Shown here piece after piece: positions 61,391-64,000 of a DNA stretch of 64,000 nucleotides. A program made the position numbers and the translations under genes. The DNA comes from Aquimarina spongiae. GTDB taxonomy: Bacteria; Bacteroidota; Bacteroidia; Flavobacteriales; Flavobacteriaceae. The stretch spans positions 186,001 through 250,000 of the forward strand of contig NZ_FQYP01000007.1 in NCBI RefSeq assembly GCF_900141785.1, given 5' to 3'. Numbering within the stretch: the stretch's first letter is position 1; the number at the start of each line of letters is the position of its first letter. The notes under the pieces are model-generated. The model worked only from the letters and a program-made list of their open reading frames with translations. It did no database searches and had not been told where the DNA came from.

Positions 61391-62398
61391 ATGGTTTTAG
61401 TAACAGGAGCAACAGGCCTGGTAGGCACACACTTATTAGTTCAACTTGTAGAGGAGAAGTTACCTGTACGTGCCCTGTACCGCTCTGATCGTAAAAAGGA
61501 ATATTCTCGAAAAATCTTTTTATACTATTTACCCAATCAAGAGGCTGCATTTGAAGCTATCGAATGGGTACAAACAGACATTAACAATGTACCTGAGCTA
61601 TCCGAAGCTTTTGTAGGGATCACCAAAGTATATCATTGCGCTGCAAAAATTAGTTTTAACCCTTCTCATTTCAAAAAACTACGCAAAGTAAATATCGATG
61701 GTACTGCAAATATCATCAATCTTAGCTTAGCATATGGCGTTAACAAAGTATGTCATGTAAGTTCTATTGCTGCTCTTGGAGAAAACACCTCAGGCAGCTC
61801 TGCCGACGAGACTTCTGAATGGAATCCAGAAGCTTTAAACTCTGTCTACGCCATTACAAAATATGGTGCCGAAATGGAAGTCTGGAGAGGCGTTCAAGAA
61901 GGTTTGGATGCTGTAATTGTAAATCCAGGCATCATTATAGGCCCAGGGTTTTATGATGGAGGCAGTGGATTTTTATTTAAAAGAATTCACGCAGGCATGA
62001 AATATTACACTTCAGGAACATCAGGTTATGTAGGCGTAAATGACGTGATTACTTGCATGTACAGATTGATGGAAGAAGATCATAAAAATGAACGTTATGT
62101 ACTAGTAGGAGAGCACTTAAGCTATCAGGAAGCATTCTCAAAGATTGCTTTGGCTTTACAAAAACCTGCTCCTACAAAGCTAGCCACGCCTTTCTTGCTA
62201 AACTTTGCCTATCAATTACAACGAATAAGTCATTTTTTATTCAGAACAAAACGGTCCATTTTTAAGTCTTCAATACGAAGTGCACTATCCACCTCCTATT
62301 ACAAAAATGACAAAATCAAGAAGACTTTAGATTATAAATTCGAACCTGTACAAAAAGCTATTGAAGAAGCTGCTACTCTTTTCCTGAAAGGTTATTGA
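61391..62398 (+). CDS. NAD-dependent epimerase/dehydratase family protein
   Basis: A 335-residue extended short-chain dehydrogenase. NAD loop VTGATGLVGTHLL; active Tyr-x3-Lys in YAITKYGAE preceded by Ser in VSSIAALGE; later NPGIIIGPG. The C-terminal part is hydrophobic (LLNFAYQLQRISHFLFRTKRS), which suggests membrane association. The substrate is unknown (sugar nucleotide, sterol or lipid types are possible). Its 3' end overlaps the convergent DUF4296 gene by 26 bp. Confidence 0.82.
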   Translation: MVLVTGATGLVGTHLLVQLVEEKLPVRALYRSDRKKEYSRKIFLYYLPNQEAAFEAIEWVQTDINNVPELSEAFVGITKVYHCAAKISFNPSHFKKLRKVNIDGTANIINLSLAYGVNKVCHVSSIAALGENTSGSSADETSEWNPEALNSVYAITKYGAEMEVWRGVQEGLDAVIVNPGIIIGPGFYDGGSGFLFKRIHAGMKYYTSGTSGYVGVNDVITCMYRLMEEDHKNERYVLVGEHLSYQEAFSKIALALQKPAPTKLATPFLLNFAYQLQRISHFLFRTKRSIFKSSIRSALSTSYYKNDKIKKTLDYKFEPVQKAIEEAATLFLKGY

Positions 62399-62909
62399 AT
62401 CGCTTTACTCGAGCTTTTTCCATTTCTTCTTCGATAGCTCGGTTTTTAGCGTCATCAATCTCTAACTCTTCCTTTTTATTTTTTTTATTCTTTTTATCCT
62501 TTTTATCGTCTTTCTTATCACCCGTGGCTTTTTTGATGGAATCTTGCACCTTTTTGATCGAGTCTTCCTCTTTTTTCAGTTTTTCAAACTTTATTTTAGA
62601 AACCTCTATATTGCTTTTTACTACGGTAAACATTTCCTTATAACGCTCTAATTGCCCTCCATACCATGCATTATTTTCGGCAAATACGATACTATCCACT
62701 CCATACTTTCTTAAAATATAAGATTCAGGATTGATCCCTTTTTCATCAAATACCTTTCTACTAGAAGTTTTTGCAGCTCGTATAAAAGCAATGTCGGTAA
62801 GGATATCGATCATAAGCTCCTCCTCCAAAACGGTTTCCGGTTCTTCGGGAGTATCAATACTCTGACAGGAGAGTACGCATAGGATAAATATTGGTATTAA
62901 CTTCTTCAT
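62373..62909 (-). CDS. DUF4296-type lipoprotein
   Basis: A 178-residue lipoprotein ([17 protein letters not shown], Cys at 15). The DUF4296 pattern is ELMIDILTDIAFIRAAKTS, then GINPESYILRKYGVDSIVFAENNAWYGGQLERY. A lysine- and aspartate-rich repeat (GDKKDDKKDKKNKKNKKEE) near residues 130-150 is low complexity. It is just downstream of the dihydroorotase gene with a one-base overlap, a gene pair common in Flavobacteriia. Confidence 0.85.
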   Translation of the reverse strand: MKKLIPIFILCVLSCQSIDTPEEPETVLEEELMIDILTDIAFIRAAKTSSRKVFDEKGINPESYILRKYGVDSIVFAENNAWYGGQLERYKEMFTVVKSNIEVSKIKFEKLKKEEDSIKKVQDSIKKATGDKKDDKKDKKNKKNKKEELEIDDAKNRAIEEEMEKARVKRFNNLSGKE

Positions 62910-64000
62910 TATCTCGTAAACGTTAATCGCTTTCCATTTTTTACATCATACCATTTAAAGTTCTTATAGACTAAGCTTCCATTGATAAAGGTATGTGTAA
63001 TTCTTGACTTAAAGGTGGTTCCCTCAAAAGGAGACCAACCACATTTGTACGCTACATTTTCCTTATTTACCGTCCATGGCGCATTAAGATCCACCAAAAC
63101 GGCATCAGCAAAGTATCCTTCTTTAATATACCCTCGTTTTTCTACCTGAAACAATCTTGCAGGACTATGACACATTTTTTCTACAATCTTCTCTAGGCTG
63201 ATTTTACCTTGATGATAAAACTCTAACATCGCCGGTAACGCGTGTTGTACTAATGGGCCTCCCGAAGGCGCTTTGGTATATACATTATCCTTTTCTTCCT
63301 TGGTATGTGGTGCGTGATCGGTTGCAATCACATCAATAGTATCATTTAACAAAGCTTCGAACAAAGCTTCTCGATCTTCAGCTGTTTTTACTGCAGGATT
63401 CCATTTGATCAACGTGCCTTTTTCTTTATAGTCTTCTTCAGAAAACCATAAATGATGAATACATACTTCGGCGGTAATTTTTTTCTCTTCTAATGGTATT
63501 TTGTTGGTAAACAACTCCATTTCTTTGGCGGTAGACAAATGGAATACATGAAGACGAGCTCCTGTTTTCTTCGCCAATTCGATCGCCCTGGAAGAAGACA
63601 AGTAACATGCTTCTTCACTTCTTATCTTAGGGTGAAATTCGATAGGAATATCATCCCCATATTTTTCCTTGTAAGCGGCAGTATTATCTCTTATTGTCTG
63701 TTCATCCTCACAGTGTACAGCGATTAATAAATCCGTAGAAGAAAATATCTTTTCTAGTACCTCAGGATTGTCAACCAGCATGTTTCCTGTAGAAGAACCC
63801 AGAAACAACTTTAGACCTGCTACGTTTTTTGGATTTACCTTTAAAATCTCTTCGAGGTTATCGTTGGTGCCTCCAAACATAAACGAATAATTCGCATAAC
63901 TGGTTTTGGAAGCTATGGTATATTTTTCCTCCAAGCGTTCTATAGTTGTCGCTTGAGGAACCGTATTCGGCTGTTCTATAAACGAAGTAATCCCTCCAGC
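62909..64000 (-). CDS. pyrC: Dihydroorotase (5' end beyond the window)
   Basis: An amidohydrolase of pyrimidine synthesis that closes carbamoyl-aspartate to dihydroorotate. The frame stays open to the window end ([15 protein letters not shown] is encoded there), so the N-terminal His-x-His site is outside. Visible: the carbamylated-lysine region [16 protein letters not shown], the metal His in [10 protein letters not shown] and [13 protein letters not shown], and catalytic Asp in [12 protein letters not shown]. It overlaps the DUF4296 gene by one base. Confidence 0.92.
   Translation of the reverse strand, partial: AGGITSFIEQPNTVPQATTIERLEEKYTIASKTSYANYSFMFGGTNDNLEEILKVNPKNVAGLKLFLGSSTGNMLVDNPEVLEKIFSSTDLLIAVHCEDEQTIRDNTAAYKEKYGDDIPIEFHPKIRSEEACYLSSSRAIELAKKTGARLHVFHLSTAKEMELFTNKIPLEEKKITAEVCIHHLWFSEEDYKEKGTLIKWNPAVKTAEDREALFEALLNDTIDVIATDHAPHTKEEKDNVYTKAPSGGPLVQHALPAMLEFYHQGKISLEKIVEKMCHSPARLFQVEKRGYIKEGYFADAVLVDLNAPWTVNKENVAYKCGWSPFEGTTFKSRITHTFINGSLVYKNFKWYDVKNGKRLTFTR

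Noticed and set aside
62470..62530. AT-rich repeat resembling a microsatellite
   Set aside because: It is the coding sequence of the Lys/Asp-rich tail of the DUF4296 lipoprotein, not an independent repeat.
1..64000. tRNA, rRNA, CRISPR, insertion sequence or prophage
   Set aside because: No cloverleaf-like sequence, repeat-spacer array, transposase or phage gene was recognised by reading both strands; small RNAs cannot be excluded.

Overview
The window looks like chromosomal DNA of a marine-type Flavobacteriaceae bacterium (Bacteroidota), perhaps Aquimarina-like. Evidence: AT-rich sequence, TAnnTTTG-type -10 elements instead of TATAAT, TonB-dependent receptors with N-terminal carboxypeptidase-regulatory-like domains, a fused CcoN-CcoO oxidase subunit, a DUF4296 lipoprotein, an AraC regulator with an N-terminal membrane domain, and a type IX secretion sorting-domain protein. 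I saw no rRNA, tRNA, CRISPR array, insertion sequence or prophage.

Region 1 (about 1-27600) is a low-oxygen and energy-stress neighbourhood. It holds a D-lactate dehydrogenase operon, six two-domain universal stress proteins, the complete cbb3 oxidase set (ccoI, pdxH, ccoS, ccoNO, ccoQ, ccoP, ccoG, ccoH and a SafE-like membrane protein), rhodanese, oxygen-independent coproporphyrinogen oxidase (hemN), a short ribosome hibernation factor, an HMA metal-binding protein and several small unknown proteins. In its middle sit a PAS histidine kinase, whose PAS domain keeps both haem-contacting residues of FixL at the right spacing, and a receiver domain fused to a Crp/Fnr-type DNA-binding domain. Fourteen copies of a palindrome TGAY-N4-RTCA (one with a mismatch) lie in front of these operons. 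Nearly all have their centre exactly 33.5 bp upstream of the TTTG/TTTA of a -10 element. I infer that this kinase/regulator pair directly controls the region as an oxygen-limitation regulon. This is the most interesting system in the window.

Region 2 (about 27600-36400) is mostly housekeeping: a metallophosphoesterase, an AraC-type regulator, an acyltransferase-3 protein, NifU-like and Mrp iron-sulfur proteins, an alkyltransferase-like DNA repair protein, a LysE exporter, TrmB and a glycosyltransferase.

Region 3 (36300-50870) carries a PhoR/PhoB-like two-component pair, a PiT phosphate transporter with a PhoU-like tail, a MORN-like protein, and two mirrored pairs of a TonB-dependent receptor plus a beta-helix lipoprotein. 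TAAC motifs phased at 11 bp precede the PiT gene and both receptor/lipoprotein units. This suggests a Pho-box and an outer-membrane phosphate-related uptake system (inference).

Region 4 (50890-64000) carries a MATE exporter, an orphan sorting-domain protein, a three-gene operon (LuxE-like acyl-activating enzyme, membrane transglutaminase-like protein, DUF350 protein), a YHS-domain protein, TyrS, a large exported TPR-CHAT protein with a C-terminal membrane anchor, an NAD-dependent epimerase, a DUF4296 lipoprotein and a dihydroorotase cut by the window end.
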